NCBI RefSeq assembly: GCF_009730915.1 | Contig: NC_052480.1 | Coordinates: forward strand, 310,001-374,000 | DNA: 64,000 bases | Source of the DNA: Dioscorea cayenensis subsp. rotundata | Lineage: Eukaryota; Streptophyta; Magnoliopsida; Dioscoreales; Dioscoreaceae | Direction of reading: 5' to 3' | Shown: piece by piece, positions 62,744 to 64,000 of the stretch | How the letters are laid out: each line of letters begins with the position of its first letter | How positions within the stretch are numbered: the stretch's first letter is position 1 | Position numbers and translations under genes: made by a program | Notes under the pieces: generated by a model | Seen by the model: only the letters and a program-made list of their open reading frames with translations | Databases searched by the model: none | Told to the model about the DNA's origin: nothing

Positions 62744-64000
62744 ATGAAGACCAGGACGAGGGCTATGGAAGAACAACTTGCATCGATGGCGGAGCATCTC
62801 TCCAGTTTCGATTCTGTTTTTCCCCAGCTTGAGTCCCTCTGTTCGACAGTCCAGCAACACTCAAAGTCGTTTGTGACCAGGAAAAAGAACCATGAGGAAT
62901 CCGTCGACATCCTCCATAACTCACTGATTGCTCAGCAAAAGGTCATGGCGGAGATGATCCTTAAGCTACAATCGATCGACAGGTAAGCAACCTCACCTAC
63001 TGCACAACCACCCCTCCTTCCACTACCAATTCACAATATAGGTAATACTCTTCAACCATTCTCACCACTCATTCAAGCATTAGTGCGGTTGCCAACAGGC
63101 ATGCCGACAACAAGGTCACCAGCAATTGAGGTTTCGTTCTTCTCCGGTGAGAACGTTCTTGGGAGGTTATTCCAAATTAACCATTTCTTTACTTTCCACC
63201 AAATCCCCAATGATCAGCACCTCGCGATCGCGGCGTTCTATATGGCAGGACCAGCTCTTCAGTGGTTTCAATGGCTCAATTCCACAAATCAACTCACAGA
63301 TTGGAATGATTTTGTTCGCAAAATTGAGCTTCGTTTTGGTCCATCCTCCTTTGTTAATCAAGAATCAACCTTTTCAAGCTCAAACAATCCTCCACCCCCA
63401 CTGGGTATTTGCAGGACTTTGAGTGTCTTTCTACAAAAATCACCGAAATGAGTCAACAAAGCCTCTTAAATTGTTTTATATCGGGTCTCCGAGATGAGAC
63501 CCAACGAGAAATCTACTTGCTGAAACTTAGCAACCTTCATGACGCTGTAGGCATGGCAAATTGGTGGAAGATAAGCTCCAGGCGAGCAGATCCGGAGTGA
63601 GTTGGCCTCCGTTTCATCGTACACAGACGCCAGCAATCACACATCAAACTGAGACACCGGCAACCAATGTCCAGGCTCCTCGCCTCGAACTATTACCCAT
63701 CAAGTGTCTCACACACATGGAGATGGCGGCCCGTCGTGAAAAGGGGCTTTGTTTCAATTGTGACACAAAGTTTACTCCGGGCCACCGCTGTAAACAGGCG
63801 CAGTTTCTATGTTTAATGGTCGAGCAGGAGGATTCGTCATCCTCGGAGGACCCACCGACGGAATTACAACCGACGTCGGCGGTGGATGCACTAGAAACAC
63901 AAGGGCTATTAGATGTGCCCTGTATTTCATTCCACGCCCTCACGGGGCAAGTTGTTCCCTCGACCTTGAAGATTGCGGGCTCCGTCCATGGAAAAGACGT
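62744..64000 (+). pseudogene. Ty3/gypsy retrotransposon gag and start of protease, decayed
   Basis: The reading starts MKTRTRAMEEQLASMAEHL, hits a stop at 62984, resumes with a retrotransposon gag domain (VSFFSGENVLGRLFQINHFF, then FYMAGPALQWFQW), shifts frame near 63366, continues as QDFECLSTKITEMSQQSLLN and FISGLRDETQREI, shifts again near 63556, and then reaches a CCHC zinc knuckle (CFNCDTKFTPGHRC) and the sequence leading into the protease (SFHALTGQVVPSTLKIAGS). It runs off the right edge. At least one stop and two frameshifts make this copy inactive. The family is plant Ty3/gypsy by the gag and knuckle spacing; the lineage was not fixed. Confidence 0.85.

Overview
This is a plant nuclear window: long introns with GT..AG ends, AT-rich spacers full of (TA)n microsatellites, truncated LINEs, MITE-like elements and the start of an LTR retrotransposon. 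The codon-rich, GC-rich exons of the kinase and the P450 inside AT-rich surroundings suggest a monocot, perhaps a non-grass one; the species itself is a guess I cannot settle. There is no sign of bacterial, phage, CRISPR or plasmid content.

Layout. (1) 1-9.3 kb: AT-rich spacer, then a two-exon AGC kinase of the PINOID/PINOID2 type (+, 2890-5739), then a 60S acidic ribosomal protein P2 gene (-, 7407-8699). (2) 8.9-26.4 kb: a short divergent promoter region with telo-boxes and an E2F-type site leads into a 49-exon gene for the catalytic subunit of DNA polymerase epsilon (+, 9271-26370). Its exons join in phase except for one extra base in exon 29. (3) 27.1-29.9 kb: a six-exon histidine phosphotransfer (AHP) gene of cytokinin signalling (-). 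(4) 30-41.5 kb: LINE remnants surrounding two related secreted, Cys-rich root-cap-family genes (35047-36140 and 40084-41479, both +). The second has a long Gly/Asn low-complexity insert. A probable MITE with an internal 20-bp repeat array and 9-bp flanking duplications lies between them. (5) 41.5-48.4 kb: gene-poor AT-rich DNA. (6) 48451-49995 (-): an intronless cytochrome P450 closely resembling CYP94C1, an enzyme of jasmonoyl-isoleucine catabolism. (7) 50-62.5 kb: no gene that I recognise; it holds a tRNA-like SINE candidate, a G-box-containing GC-richer block and a Tourist-like MITE with TAA target duplications. (8) 62.5-64 kb: a decayed Ty3/gypsy gag region running off the right edge.

The genes are unlinked in function: auxin transport control, translation, DNA replication, cytokinin relay, root cap or cell-wall secretion, and jasmonate turnover. 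The one likely regulatory coupling is the shared P2/POL2A promoter interval. I did not find a wholly new biological system. The strongest items to re-examine are the apparent +1 frameshift in the polymerase epsilon gene, the paired root-cap-family genes, and the repeat-bearing element between them.
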